The notes: generated from the sequence alone by a model not told the origin. Positions 1 to 8,456 are shown, counted from the stretch's first letter. The stretch is DNA of 64,000 nt from Nitrospirota bacterium (GCA_016219645.1 JACRLR010000067.1:62001-126000), one strand, 5' to 3'. A program made the numbers and translations.

Positions 1-53
1 ATTCTGGCCGGAGTCTGGGTCGTGGACTGGCAAACATCCCGCCTCACCAAATA

Positions 54-272
54 GGAGGCTGCTGAAAAAGAAAGGAAAGGGTAGCCTGGTCGTCCTCCTG
101 CTCGCGGAACGCGCACGCTCGGAAGGTGCTCGTTCGACGCACGCAATCGAGGATCAACCAGGCTACCCTTTTGAGAGCGAGTACTAAAATGCTGCGGCCT
201 TGCTTGGGAAAGTCGCGTCTCGGCGCGCCAGGGTTGGGCGGGTGAGAAGGTTGGCCTTTTTGAGCAGCCTGC
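54..272. repeat. MITE-like dispersed element with internal hairpin
   Basis: The element is bounded by inverted repeats AGGCTGCTGAAAAAG (56-70) and CTTTTTGAGCAGCCT (256-270), which pair except at one position. Inside is a hairpin (76-171) with 15-bp arms AAAGGGTAGCCTGGT and its complement around the conserved core GCTCGCGGAACGCGCACG...GCTCGTTCGACGCACGCA. Next to the right end is the family motif GGCGCGCCAGGGTTGGGCGGGTG-like block. It closely resembles the element at 17286-17504. No protein is encoded. Confidence 0.8.
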
Positions 273-305
273 AAGATTAGGATCCGTTCTTCTTTTCCTA
301 CCCTA

Positions 306-405
306 AAAGGGAATAGTCAGGTTATCCTTCCCTGCGCGCATTGACCGAGCACAGTTTTATCGTGAGCGGGCAGCGAGCAAGAAGGATGACCTGACTATTC
401 CCTTT
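306..405 (-). repeat. Conserved-core hairpin, minus orientation
   Basis: Arms AAAGGGAATAGTCAGG (306-321) and its perfect complement (390-405) enclose the family core read on the minus strand (TTGCTCGC...CACGATAAAACTGTGCTCG...). The pairing continues inward as TATCCTTC/GAAGGATG with one mismatch. The arm sequence is unrelated to that of the neighbouring copy at 76-171. Confidence 0.8.
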
Positions 406-478
406 CCCATTCTCCCTCTCGCCCTCGTCTCTTTGATTGCAGTATGATACAGCGCTTTTCCCGGGTAAGGAGCCGCGC

Positions 479-871
479 ATGTTGGAACAACGCATCGAGG
501 AAGTGAACAAAGCAAACCACGCGTTCTATGCCGCGTTTGGCAATCTCGACATCAGCGAGATGGATACGATTTGGGCGCATCAAGATTATGTGACCTGCAT
601 CCATCCCGGCTGGTCGTTGCGGTCTGGCTGGCCATCCGTACGCGACTCCTGGGTGTTGATATTCAACAATACCTTTTCCATGACATTCGAACTGACCGAC
701 GTGACGGTGCAGGTGGCCGGCGATTTGGCCTGGGTTGTCTGTGTGGAGCACATCACGAGCCAACAGTCCGACGAACCGCAGCAGGCGCAAGTGTTAGCCA
801 CGAATCTCTTCGAGCGGATCGGAGATGAGTGGTTGTTGATTCATCATCATGGTTCGGCGGTGATGGGGTAG
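479..871 (+). CDS. SnoaL/NTF2-like small protein
   Basis: A 130-residue protein with the pattern of the SnoaL/DUF4440 (NTF2-like) cone fold: an N-terminal helix, then NLDISEMDTIW, WPSVRDSW and a closing run of beta strands ending in LLIHHHGS. Members of this fold act as small-ligand isomerases, hydrolases or binding proteins, and the substrate cannot be read from sequence. The ATG at 479 is preferred over an upstream in-frame start because AAGGAG lies about 9 bases upstream. It is monocistronic; its stop codon touches the hairpin at 871-956, which probably ends transcription. A second SnoaL-like gene lies at 51328. Confidence 0.75.
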   Translation: MLEQRIEEVNKANHAFYAAFGNLDISEMDTIWAHQDYVTCIHPGWSLRSGWPSVRDSWVLIFNNTFSMTFELTDVTVQVAGDLAWVVCVEHITSQQSDEPQQAQVLATNLFERIGDEWLLIHHHGSAVMG

Positions 872-956
872 GGAGCTGGTGGTCTCCCTGCTCGCGCAAC
901 GCGCGGCCTGAGAAGGCCCTCGTTGGACGCGCGCAATCGGAGACCAACCAGCTCCC
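871..956 (+). repeat. Conserved-core hairpin at stop codon
   Basis: Arms GGGAGCTGGTGGTCTCC (871-887) and 939-956 pair with a single bulge around core GCTCGCGCAACGCGCG...CTCGTTGGACGCGCGCA. The first arm starts on the last base of the preceding stop codon, so it may work as a transcript end. Confidence 0.8.
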
Positions 957-1154
957 TCCCCCATTGTTTATACCGGGGGGAATAGGGAGAAAGGAAGTTC
1001 TGGGTCGTGCGCTCCATGAAGGCCCTCAATCGACGGGCGCAGGAGAAGACCGCGAGCTTACCCGCTTGATGTTGTTGTAAGAGAGAAGGGCTTGATCAAT
1101 GGCTCAGTCTAAGCGACCAGCTTGGCCAATTAAAATTGTCTGGTGACTTCTAAA
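957..1154. other. Intergenic region with decayed repeat core
   Basis: The region holds no credible gene. Positions about 1003-1045 carry a degenerate repeat core (CGTGCGCTCC...CTCAATCGACGGGCGCAG) without recognisable arms, which looks like a decayed hairpin copy. No clear promoter for the next gene was found. Confidence 0.45.
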
Positions 1155-1895
1155 ATGATGAGTACAGTTCAATACACATTTTTCGGGAAGGTTTACCCGG
1201 AACGATGCAATGTCTCAATTACGGAGTTGCGCGCGCAGGTAAAGTCTCTGGATGGCGATGTCGACGGAGTCGTTCGCTACTCCATTTCTCTATCTCAGGT
1301 GACGGCAACTTTTGCCGGTGGTAGACCGGTACAGAACATTTACACACTCAAGAACACTGTTGAGGATGTGATTCGTGTTGCACTAGATGCGCTGGGATAC
1401 ACATTGGCTTGTGGGTATGACCTTGAAATTATTCAGATGATTGATTCCGTCGAGAATCCACCTGTTGTATTTGGAGTTGGGGTCCCGGCTATCGAAAATT
1501 CCGCTGCAAGAGGGGGCGTGAAATTTGAGAACATTGTCAGTATCTTTGGCGACAGGAAAGGACAATACCTTCAGCGTTGCCTTGCCGATCTCCGTGAAGC
1601 TATTCGCGTCCCCAAAGACACCGGGTTTTTCTGTTACCGAGGGATCGAAAGTCTTAGGCAGTTCTTTCTTCAGGAAATGAAGGCTAAAGATGACAAGGCA
1701 TCCTGGGAACTGCTGCGTTCCGAGCTAGCTGTTGGCCGCGAGGAAATCGAGACTATCAAAGGATTTGCCGATCCGATAAGACATGGAGGAAGTGGGGGAA
1801 TCAGTGATTCAGAACGAGCCAATGTCTTCACCTTAACTTGGAACATCGTTAACAAGTTCATCACGTATGCTAACGCAGGTTACCAAAAAGTGTAG
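1155..1895 (+). CDS. Hypothetical protein
   Basis: A protein of about 246 residues that I do not recognise. It appears cytosolic, with no signal peptide or membrane segment. The N-terminal half looks beta-rich and the C-terminal half helical, with charged KAKDDKASWELL, then GFADPIRHGGSGG and a final helix. The DPIRHG segment recalls C-terminal helical bundles of some defence-associated proteins, but the HEPN R-x4-6-H motif is absent. ATG 1155 is chosen; a GTG at 1143 is also in frame, and neither has a good ribosome site. Codon use looks more AT-rich than its neighbours, which could reflect transfer. It stands alone between repeats and a minus-strand gene. Confidence 0.6.
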   Translation: MMSTVQYTFFGKVYPERCNVSITELRAQVKSLDGDVDGVVRYSISLSQVTATFAGGRPVQNIYTLKNTVEDVIRVALDALGYTLACGYDLEIIQMIDSVENPPVVFGVGVPAIENSAARGGVKFENIVSIFGDRKGQYLQRCLADLREAIRVPKDTGFFCYRGIESLRQFFLQEMKAKDDKASWELLRSELAVGREEIETIKGFADPIRHGGSGGISDSERANVFTLTWNIVNKFITYANAGYQKV

Positions 1896-1948
1896 TTTGG
1901 TAGAGGGTAGAGAGGTGTGGGTGGAAAAGTGTGTGAAACATTTTAGAG

Positions 1949-1993
1949 TCAGGTCTTTGGCTTTTCGGCCGTAGGGACTTCTTCGACGTGGCA
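1949..1993 (-). pseudogene. Duplicated C-terminal tail fragment
   Basis: On the minus strand this stretch reads VEEVPTAEKPKT-stop, almost the same as the tail VEEIPTAAAPKT-stop of the gene at 2044-2283. It lies directly downstream of that gene in the same frame sense. It looks like the remnant of a tandem duplication or an internal-stop extension. Confidence 0.5.
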
Positions 1994-2043
1994 AGGAATA
2001 CGGTGGGAGGAACCATTCCCTTGCGTGATGCTTGGAGGGGACG

Positions 2044-2283
2044 TTAGGTTTTTGGTGCTGCTGCAGTGGGGATTTCTTCGACGCGGATGGTGTTGGCCCA
2101 TTCGGCGACGACGGGGTCTCGTTCTTCCATCGTCATCCCGGCATACGTGAGAAACATCTGGGGGCCTTTGCGCCGACGCCAGGTGAGGTAGCTGATGAAG
2201 TGCTCGCGGCAGATGCTGTGGGTGCCGGCTGGGGCATACACTTTCGCTTTGCAGCCTTTGATGAGACAGGTCAGATCGTGCAT
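2044..2283 (-). CDS. Small conserved-looking hypothetical protein
   Basis: A 79-residue protein with two cysteines near the N-terminus (MHDLTCLIKGCKAKVYAP) and a C and H a little later (SICREHF), a C-x4-C...C-x2-H arrangement that could bind zinc. The middle is basic (TWRRRKGP) and the C-terminus is a proline/alanine tail. GGAG precedes the ATG by about 7 bases, supporting translation. No family is recognised, and a small zinc-finger or RNA-binding role is only a guess. A near copy of its last 12 codons lies downstream at 1949-1993. Confidence 0.6.
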   Translation of the reverse strand: MHDLTCLIKGCKAKVYAPAGTHSICREHFISYLTWRRRKGPQMFLTYAGMTMEERDPVVAEWANTIRVEEIPTAAAPKT

Positions 2284-2383
2284 TGGGTACTCCGTTTGGT
2301 AGGGGCAGTATGAGGGACAGGGGGCTCAATTTTCAACCAGCCCAACCTTGACGAGTTGCCCTCGTTCCGGTAAGCCATTCCAC

Positions 2384-3862
2384 ATGATGCGTCAGTTCCT
2401 TCCGCTTGTACTTCTTGCCTGTATGCCGGCTGTCTTTGGCTGCGTATCAGCGTCTCGCGAAGGGCTTCCTCCCGGGAGTCCCTTTGCCGAGACAGCAGCG
2501 ATCTCAACGAATCCGCTGCCGCAGGGTATTGCAGTGGGGGATGTGACGGGCGAGTCGGCTCTGCTCTGGTTGCGGACCGATGGACCGATGGCGGTTCAAG
2601 TGGAGTGGGCACCGGTCTCAGCCTGGGATACCCTGTCAAAGTTGGCGACAGCTGTCGTTCCCGTGGCTCGGACGCCGCTAATGACGACTGGCTCGGAAAC
2701 AGATTTCACACTGACTATTTCCATTGAGGGGCTTGCGCCTGCCACAAGGTATCGATCTTACGTGTTTGTCGGTCCGAAGGGGTATGAAGGCACACAGACC
2801 GAAGTACGAATAGCGGCACAAGGGGAATTTACGACACTCCCCGATGCAAAAAGTCAGGCACCTCTAACCTTTGCCTGGAGCGGCGATCTGGGTGGTCAGG
2901 GTCGTTGCCGGCGTGGTGCTGCCGGGTACCCCATCTTCGATGTGATGCGCGCCCAGCATCTCGATTTCTTCTTGTTACTCGGCGATTCGATTTACGCAGA
3001 TGATGTGTGTCCGTCGCCTCCGAACGAGCCGGGCGCCGATTTTCGGGCGACGACTCTAGCCGAATACCGCGCGCGTCATCGCGATCAACGGGGTGCAGAG
3101 GCTTTGCGGCGGCTTCTCGGCGACATCCCGGTCTACGCCATCTGGGACGATCATGAAGTTCAAAATAACTTCTCAGGACCATTTGAAAGCCGGATGCCGA
3201 TCGGGCGTCAGGCTTTGCGCGAGTATTGGCCGATCCGCACGGCGCCTGAAGATCCCAATCGGCTCTATCGAACGGTGCGTGCCGGAGCGGATCTAGAGCT
3301 GTTCATCCTCGATACGAGGCAGTATCGGAGCCCTAATGCCGATCAGGACGGCCCGGCGAAAACGATGTTGGGAGAGAAGCAGCTTCAATGGCTGCTGAAG
3401 GGCCTCACCGAGACGACCGCGACGTGGAAAGTGATTGTGACGAGTGTCCCGCTGTCCATTTCGAAGGGAGGAGGCGCGAGTGCCCCCGGGAACGATGGCT
3501 GGGCTGGAGGGACTGATGGCACTGGTTTTGAGCGAGAGCGGCAGGTGATTGTGGACCACATTCTCGACCGGAATCTGAAGAATGTAGTGTTCCTGGGCGG
3601 CGATGTTCACTATGTGCAGGTCAATGAGTACGATCCGAACGGTGACGGGACTCCTGACTTCCATGAGTTTGTCGTCGGTCCTTTATCCGCTGCACCGGGC
3701 CGATTGACGGCGCCCAATCCAGGGTTGCGTCCGACCACATTGATCAATGAAAGCGGGTATTTCAATTTCGGCCTCATTCGAGTGACCAGGTCATCCTTCG
3801 ACGTCACGGTACTCGACGATGCTGGCGCCATGCGGTTTTCCCATCGTCTGTCGGCCAGGTAG
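2384..3862 (+). CDS. PhoD-type alkaline phosphatase lipoprotein
   Basis: Binuclear-metal phosphatase/phosphodiesterase of the PhoD family (metallophosphatase fold). It probably releases phosphate from mono- or diesters at the cell envelope. The start at 2384 gives a lipoprotein signal, LVLLACMPAVFGC, with Cys as the lipidated residue. An N-terminal beta-sandwich domain (about residues 40-155) precedes the catalytic domain with LLLGDSIYADD (near 199), IWDDHEVQNNF and FLGGDVHYVQV, the metal-binding Asp, Asn and His motifs of the family. At about 492 residues it is of normal length. It appears to be transcribed alone; no Pho box was identified. Assignment to the family is firm, the substrate is not. 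Confidence 0.9.
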   Translation: MMRQFLPLVLLACMPAVFGCVSASREGLPPGSPFAETAAISTNPLPQGIAVGDVTGESALLWLRTDGPMAVQVEWAPVSAWDTLSKLATAVVPVARTPLMTTGSETDFTLTISIEGLAPATRYRSYVFVGPKGYEGTQTEVRIAAQGEFTTLPDAKSQAPLTFAWSGDLGGQGRCRRGAAGYPIFDVMRAQHLDFFLLLGDSIYADDVCPSPPNEPGADFRATTLAEYRARHRDQRGAEALRRLLGDIPVYAIWDDHEVQNNFSGPFESRMPIGRQALREYWPIRTAPEDPNRLYRTVRAGADLELFILDTRQYRSPNADQDGPAKTMLGEKQLQWLLKGLTETTATWKVIVTSVPLSISKGGGASAPGNDGWAGGTDGTGFERERQVIVDHILDRNLKNVVFLGGDVHYVQVNEYDPNGDGTPDFHEFVVGPLSAAPGRLTAPNPGLRPTTLINESGYFNFGLIRVTRSSFDVTVLDDAGAMRFSHRLSAR

Positions 3863-3961
3863 TCACGGCCTACCGGAACCGTCCACTTGAAATCCCCATG
3901 AGTGGCCAGTTAGGGTACGCAGCCATCGTGCTGCATGCGTAGTGTCCAGACGAGGTGTCTG

Positions 3962-4222
3962 ATGCTCCTACAGCTTATTTCCGTGCTGGGTGCTTTGATG
4001 GTGTTGTCGGCCTATGGCCTGCTTCAGGGTGGGATCTGGCGGGAACTGAACGCGGGATACCTGGCGTTCAACATCGTGGGATCGCTGTTGCTGGGGATTG
4101 TCGCCATTGTAGATCAGCGGGTCGGATTCATTTTCTTGGAATTTGCATGGGCCGGACTTGGATTGATCGGCGTAGCCAGGGCTATGAGGGCCCGGCAGGC
4201 TGCCCGCCCGCATTGTTCATGA
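3962..4222 (+). CDS. CBU_0592-like small membrane protein
   Basis: An 86-residue integral membrane protein with three predicted hydrophobic segments (LISVLGALMVLSAYGLL, FNIVGSLLLGIVAIV, FIFLEFAWAGLGLIGVA). The pattern (A-Y-x-L, then N-x-x-G, then E-x-x-W) matches the small CBU_0592 family of unknown function. The start at 3962 has GAGG about 6 bases upstream; an in-frame ATG at 3935 is less well placed. It is followed by a GC-rich palindrome. Confidence 0.65.
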   Translation: MLLQLISVLGALMVLSAYGLLQGGIWRELNAGYLAFNIVGSLLLGIVAIVDQRVGFIFLEFAWAGLGLIGVARAMRARQAARPHCS

Positions 4223-4234
4223 CAGTTCGTCGGG

Positions 4235-4282
4235 CCCCCTCCCATCCCTCCCCCATAATATGGGGGAGGGTGAGGGCGGGGG
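4235..4282. repeat. GC-rich palindrome
   Basis: A nearly perfect dyad centred at 4258: CCCTCCCCCATA, A, TATGGGGGAGGG. Pairing extends outward (GCCCCCTCCC with GAGGGCGGGGG) to a stem of roughly 22 bp. There is no T-run, so it is not a classical terminator. It is a private palindrome after the gene that ends at 4222. Confidence 0.75.
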
Positions 4283-4394
4283 GGGCGAGCCCGCCGGCCA
4301 AAGGCTCGTCGTAGCAGCGGATCGGCGATTGCAGCAGAAATGTTCATGAATAATGCGGGCAAGTTAACAGGGTTCGAATGAAAGGATGACAGAC

Positions 4395-4877
4395 ATGACA
4401 GGTTTGATGTCGCCGGATGAGATTTTTGACAAGGCGCACAATGCCGCTGCGGCGGCGACGGGGCTTGATGAAAAGCCCCTCCAGATCGATTACCCGGCGT
4501 TGAAAGAAAAGATCCGCGCAGCTCTCGGCGACCGCAAAGTCGCGCTGTGCCATATCAATAAGTTTTTGCCGGAAGGGTACGAGGATCAAGGACGGTTCAA
4601 TCTCCTGCTGCTCACGGCCGGCAATGTCCTGTTCGACATAGTCGTCGGCGATTCGTACTTTCGCTATGATGTGCTGTCAGTCGCCCAATTGGACAAAGTT
4701 CAGCTGATCGATGCGATGTGGGACAACAAGGAAAAGCGCCGCGAAGAACCGTTCTTGAGCCTGCGCCTGATGCACGGCGAGGAGGCGCATCTCTTGCTGG
4801 CGTTGGATGATGACGAACGTGCAAGCTTGCTCGCGTTCGCGCGCGCGGTCTCGGCAGCGAGAAATCCGGAGAAATAG
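4395..4877 (+). CDS. Hypothetical protein
   Basis: A 160-residue soluble protein of unknown function. It has an alanine-rich N-terminal helix, a central segment with alternating hydrophobics (FNLLLLTAGNVLFDIVVGDSYFRYDVLSVAQLDKVQLID) that suggests a beta-sheet core, then a charged hinge and a C-terminal helix. The second ATG at 4395 is preferred because AAAGGA (4381-4386) then has a normal 8-base spacing, while at 4386 it would overlap the start codon. The gene is alone, with converging ankyrin genes downstream. Confidence 0.6.
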   Translation: MTGLMSPDEIFDKAHNAAAAATGLDEKPLQIDYPALKEKIRAALGDRKVALCHINKFLPEGYEDQGRFNLLLLTAGNVLFDIVVGDSYFRYDVLSVAQLDKVQLIDAMWDNKEKRREEPFLSLRLMHGEEAHLLLALDDDERASLLAFARAVSAARNPEK

Positions 4878-4947
4878 CCGACTGGTAAGGTGTCAGGGGT
4901 GAGGGGCGAACGACCCTTCACGGGTGCCGAGAACGTCATGCGCCTGC

Positions 4948-5586
4948 TTACGGCTCCAGCAACGGTACCAATTCTGTGTGGCCCTGCTGCCGGGCACGAT
5001 CGACCGGGCGTTGGCCCTTCGCATCCTTCGCCGATTTGTTCGCTCCCTGTATCACCAGTAAAGCGACGATCTCTCGATGGCCTTGTGCAGCGGCAACATG
5101 CAAGGCGGTCCAGCCGTTCGTCGTCGCCGGCTTCACATCCGCGCCGTGGTTCAGGAGCAGTGCGACGATATCCCGATGCCCTTTCGCAGATGCGATGAGG
5201 AGCGGGGTGGCACCGTTCTCCTTCTTCGTCTGCTTCACGTCCGCGCCGTGCTCCACCAGCAGTCGGACAATCTCAGTATGCCCCTCCTGGGCTGCGATAA
5301 ACAGTGGTGGTTCACCGTTGTCTGCCCGCTCCTGCTTCACGTCCGCGCCCTTGTCCAAGAGCAGCGCCACGATGCCCTGATCTCCCTTCTCAGCCGCATT
5401 ATAGAGGGGGGTCTCGCCGTCCTTGTTTGCCGCGTTGACATCGGCCTGCTTCTCGATGAGGGTCTGCACCAGACCGAGGTCCCCTTTGGACGCCGCTTTG
5501 AGCAGTGCGTCATCCACCGGCCGCATGGCCAGGACCATCGGAATGAATCCGAGCACCGCAATCAGCAGCATCCACCGTTTGTTCAT
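4948..5586 (-). CDS. Exported ankyrin-repeat protein (copy 2)
   Basis: A 212-residue protein starting MNKRWMLLIAVLGFIPMVLA, a signal peptide, followed by about five ankyrin repeats of 33 residues (DGETPLYNAAEKGDQGIVALLLDKGADV pattern). Ankyrin repeats bind other proteins, and here they would act in the periplasm or at the surface. The start at 5586 is chosen because GGAGAGG lies just upstream and the signal peptide begins there. The N-terminus RPVDDALLKAASKGDLG matches that of the upstream gene at 5666-6613, and both end in a REP-type ankyrin cap (GQRPVDRARQQGHTELVPLLE). The two are tandem paralogues, probably from local duplication. Confidence 0.85.
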   Translation of the reverse strand: MNKRWMLLIAVLGFIPMVLAMRPVDDALLKAASKGDLGLVQTLIEKQADVNAANKDGETPLYNAAEKGDQGIVALLLDKGADVKQERADNGEPPLFIAAQEGHTEIVRLLVEHGADVKQTKKENGATPLLIASAKGHRDIVALLLNHGADVKPATTNGWTALHVAAAQGHREIVALLVIQGANKSAKDAKGQRPVDRARQQGHTELVPLLEP

Positions 5587-5665
5587 GTGCCTCTCCCCAC
5601 GTAGCCTGGCAGGTATGAGTTGACGTCTGTTGCGCGACATTGAGAACGCGCGCACGGTATCCTTG

Positions 5666-6613
5666 TTACGGTTTCAGCGTCGGCAGCTCCAGGATCGGGA
5701 CCAGGGTGCTGTGGCCGTGCTGGCGCGCGAGGTCCACAGGTCGGTCTCCCGTTGTTGCCTTGGCTGATTTGTCGGCTCCCTGTTTGAGCAGTAAGACCAC
5801 AGTCTCTCGATGTCCGTGCAATGCAGCAACATGTAAGGCGGTCATACTAGTATCTGTCGTCGCCTGTTTCACATCCACTCCCCTGTCCAGCAACAGTGCG
5901 ATGATGTCGCGATGCCCCTGCTCTGCCGCGACGATGAGAGGGGTTGTACCGTCCGTTCTCGCCCGGGTCACGTCGGCGCCGCTGTCCAGCAACAGGGCGA
6001 CGGTTTCTCGATGCCCGTTTTGGGCTGCGATGAAGAGCGGAGTCACGCCGTCCGTTCTTGCCTGCTCCGGGTCTGCGTTGTGGGCCAGCAGCAGCGCGAC
6101 GATGCTCCGGTATCCCTGCCGGGCTGCCATAAAGAGTGATGTCGTGCCGTCTGTTCTCGTTTGTGCCACATCCGCGCCGTGGGCCAGCAGCAGAGCCACA
6201 ATTTCCCGATGTCCCTTCTCAGCCGCGACAATGAGCGGGGTCGTGCCATCCGCCGCTGTCTGTTTTACCAGCGCCCCATGAACGACCAGCAGTTGAACGA
6301 TTTTCCAATACCCCTTCTCGGCTGCTGCGATGAGCGGGGTTGTGCCGTTGGTCGTCGCCTGCTTCACATCCGCGCCGTTAGCCAGCAGCAACGCCACGAT
6401 CCTTTGATGTCCCTTTTCTGCTGCGACAATAAGCGGGGTGAAGCCGCCTTTGTTTGTCGCGTTGACGTCAGCCTTCTTCTTGATGAGCGTGGTCACCTCG
6501 CCAAGATCCCCTTTGAACGATGCTTTGAGCAGCGCTTCATCCATCGGCCGCATGGCCATGAGCATCGGTGCCAGTGCGAACACCGCTATGAGCATCAACC
6601 ACCGCTGTGTCAT
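5666..6613 (-). CDS. Exported ankyrin-repeat protein (copy 1)
   Basis: A 315-residue protein with signal peptide MTQRWLMLIAVFALAPMLMA and about eight tandem ankyrin repeats with the TPLIVAAEKGHREIVALLLAHGADV consensus. It is the longer paralogue of the downstream gene, and the difference lies in repeat number. AGGAG precedes the ATG at good spacing. The two genes are probably co-transcribed, 79 bases apart. A periplasmic protein-protein scaffold is the natural reading; the partner is unknown. Confidence 0.87.
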   Translation of the reverse strand: MTQRWLMLIAVFALAPMLMAMRPMDEALLKASFKGDLGEVTTLIKKKADVNATNKGGFTPLIVAAEKGHQRIVALLLANGADVKQATTNGTTPLIAAAEKGYWKIVQLLVVHGALVKQTAADGTTPLIVAAEKGHREIVALLLAHGADVAQTRTDGTTSLFMAARQGYRSIVALLLAHNADPEQARTDGVTPLFIAAQNGHRETVALLLDSGADVTRARTDGTTPLIVAAEQGHRDIIALLLDRGVDVKQATTDTSMTALHVAALHGHRETVVLLLKQGADKSAKATTGDRPVDLARQHGHSTLVPILELPTLKP

Positions 6614-6785
6614 GTGGTTCTCCTAACTCGGCTGTTGAAACTTTCTGTCAAGGTTGTCTGGGCTGTGTGGCTCCATGCAATTCGGATAATCAACAAGACA
6701 TTTTAGATGAAACGAGATGCGATGAGAAGGTAGTGCGTTGAGCTCGTGCCGAGACCTTACCGTGGACTGCGTGCTCGAAAGGGGA

Positions 6786-7877
6786 CTAGCCCTTCGTATA
6801 GAAGGGCAAGGCGTGGACGGTCGCCGGATGTCTGCGGCTGTTGAATTCCACGGCCAGTTCCGTGCCCGGTTCGCTAAAATCCCGTAGCGGGAAACCGAAG
6901 GCAATTACGGCGTTCAGTTTCGGCGAGCGTGTCGCGCTGCTGATCCAGCCGACTTCCCGGTCTCCGCTGAAGAGTTTCGCCCCATGGGGCGGGACCGTCG
7001 AATCTTTCAACAGGAATCCCGCCAGCTTCCGGCGGATGTTCCCATAGGTGTCTATCCGCGCGACGACCTCCTGGCCTGGGTAACAGCCCTTGTTGAGGCT
7101 GAAAGCTTTGCCCTCTAGGTTCGCTTCCGGTGGGACGATCTCTTCGTTCAAGTCGGGCCCGGCCTTTGGCAGGCCTGCTTCGATGCGGAGGGCCTCACGG
7201 GCGGTTCCACCAACGGCTTTGATGCCATATCTTGCACCTGCCTCCATGAGTCGTTCCCAGGCTGTGTTGAGGGCATCAGCAGGCAGTAATATTTCCAGAT
7301 CCTCCTCTCCGGTCTCCTCCGTGCGGAGGACGAACGAGGTATGGCTGCAGATCTGAGCTGAGATGGCGCTCAGCGGCTTGAGGTCGCTCATCACAACACC
7401 GAAGGTGGCGCTGACAGTCGCGCAGGCCTTGGGCCCGCTGACAAGCAAAAGCCCCCAGGACTCTGTACAGTTCTCCATCTTTGCCTTGACGCCGTAGAGC
7501 AGAAATTTTCTGAGGGCCTGGAAGGTGGCATCGCCGACTTCGCCGACATCTTCCACCCAGAGACTATCGGACAGGGCATAGACGCGAAAGTAGCCGAGCA
7601 TCTTGCCCTTGTGTGTGAGGAAGCTCGAATAGCGGCCCTGGCCAGGCTGGAGGGGAAGAATGTCGTTGCTGATGAGACTCTGCAGCCATTTGATCCGGTC
7701 GTCGCCTGTGACGCGGATCTTGCCGCGGTGCGAGAGGTCGGAGAGTCCGACTGCTTGACGCACGGCCTGATATTCGGCGACCCAATCTCCATAGTGAGCG
7801 GGCATGTTCCACCCGCCGACCTCTTCGAAGGTTGCGCCGAGCTTCGTGTGATGTTCGTGGAGGCGTGATTGTTTCAT
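6786..7877 (-). CDS. YgfZ/GcvT-like folate-binding protein
   Basis: A 363-residue protein of the GcvT-like/CAF17-YgfZ family, which uses tetrahydrofolate to support iron-sulfur cluster assembly or repair. The diagnostic motif KGCYPGQE, with its conserved cysteine, is near residue 263, followed by VVARIDTYGNIRRKL. The N-terminal folate-binding region is seen at SDLSHRGKIRVTGDDRIKWLQSL, and a C-terminal beta-barrel ends the protein. GcvT itself lacks KGCYPGQE, so this is not aminomethyltransferase. The downstream genes on the same strand are the ankyrin pair, probably unrelated. Confidence 0.88.
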   Translation of the reverse strand: MKQSRLHEHHTKLGATFEEVGGWNMPAHYGDWVAEYQAVRQAVGLSDLSHRGKIRVTGDDRIKWLQSLISNDILPLQPGQGRYSSFLTHKGKMLGYFRVYALSDSLWVEDVGEVGDATFQALRKFLLYGVKAKMENCTESWGLLLVSGPKACATVSATFGVVMSDLKPLSAISAQICSHTSFVLRTEETGEEDLEILLPADALNTAWERLMEAGARYGIKAVGGTAREALRIEAGLPKAGPDLNEEIVPPEANLEGKAFSLNKGCYPGQEVVARIDTYGNIRRKLAGFLLKDSTVPPHGAKLFSGDREVGWISSATRSPKLNAVIAFGFPLRDFSEPGTELAVEFNSRRHPATVHALPFYTKG

Positions 7878-7901
7878 CCTAAATCCGTGAGGCGTGAAAC
7901 G

Positions 7902-8345
7902 TTAGGCGTCAGGCGAAAGACAGTGTTCCTGCCCTATACTCCTTACGCCTGCCGCGAGAATTTCGTCGACCAGATCTTTCAGGCGACTTGAAAACTCATT
8001 GCGTGAGACGATCATGGTCACTCCCAGCGCTCTGGCCCGGTTGAATGTATCGATTTCTTCGTGATTCGCGAAGGCAAGGATGGGAATAGTCTTCAAGCGC
8101 GCGTCGGCTTTGAGGGTTTCCAGCGCTTGCAAGGCATCGAATCTGTCGTCGTTCATGTTCACGATGAACGCGGATGGGATTGTCGCCGAAGCCTTGTCGG
8201 CAACCTCCTGTTGTGTACGAGCCCGCTCGATCTGGTAGCCCTTCGCCATCAGGGCGTCGCGGACTTTTGTGTAGAAAAAGATATCGGTGACACCGACGAG
8301 AATGGTTTTTTGGTTTATTTGGTCTATTTTGTTTGTTTGGTTCAT
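7902..8345 (-). CDS. Degenerate receiver-domain protein
   Basis: About 147 residues with a CheY-like receiver fold: KTILVGVTDIFFYTKVRDALMAKGY, a central strand PSAFIVNMNDDRFDALQAL, and IPILAFANHEE. The phospho-acceptor Asp expected in the third strand is replaced by N-M-N-D-D, so it may not be phosphorylated. It would act as a pseudo-receiver, perhaps in protein binding. The start is uncertain. ATG 8345 lies in a T/G-rich repeat that gives a Q/N-rich leader (NQTNKIDQINQ), and the frame stays open to a TTG at 8423. No Shine-Dalgarno is seen for either. The TPR gene upstream on the same strand may be co-transcribed. Confidence 0.65.
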   Translation of the reverse strand: MNQTNKIDQINQKTILVGVTDIFFYTKVRDALMAKGYQIERARTQQEVADKASATIPSAFIVNMNDDRFDALQALETLKADARLKTIPILAFANHEEIDTFNRARALGVTMIVSRNEFSSRLKDLVDEILAAGVRSIGQEHCLSPDA

Positions 8346-8455
8346 TTGGTTTGTCTGGTTGGCGTTGAGCCTCTGTGTCCAGCAATCATTTCCTTCACCA
8401 ATGAAACGAGAAAAACCAAACAAACCAAATAAACGAAATGAACCAAATGAACAAG
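8295..8455. repeat. Inverted arrays of TTTGGTTY words
   Basis: Left arm 8300-8352 is a degenerate tandem array of TTTGGTT-type words (TTGGTTTATTTGGTC...). Right arm 8408-8455 is the same array on the other strand (ACCAAACAAACCAAATAAAC...). The two could fold into a long imperfect hairpin. The left arm is read as the N-terminal codons of the receiver-like gene. Confidence 0.7.
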
Positions 8456-8456
8456 T

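Noticed and set aside
4235-4282. Palindrome as a rho-independent terminator
   Set aside because: The stem is long but is not followed by a T-run.
4948-6613. Regular 99-base periodicity as a DNA repeat array
   Set aside because: It is explained by the 33-residue ankyrin repeats of two coding genes.
7902-8423. Longer start of the receiver-like protein at a TTG
   Set aside because: No ribosome site is seen and the extra codons are repeat-derived; the start remains open.
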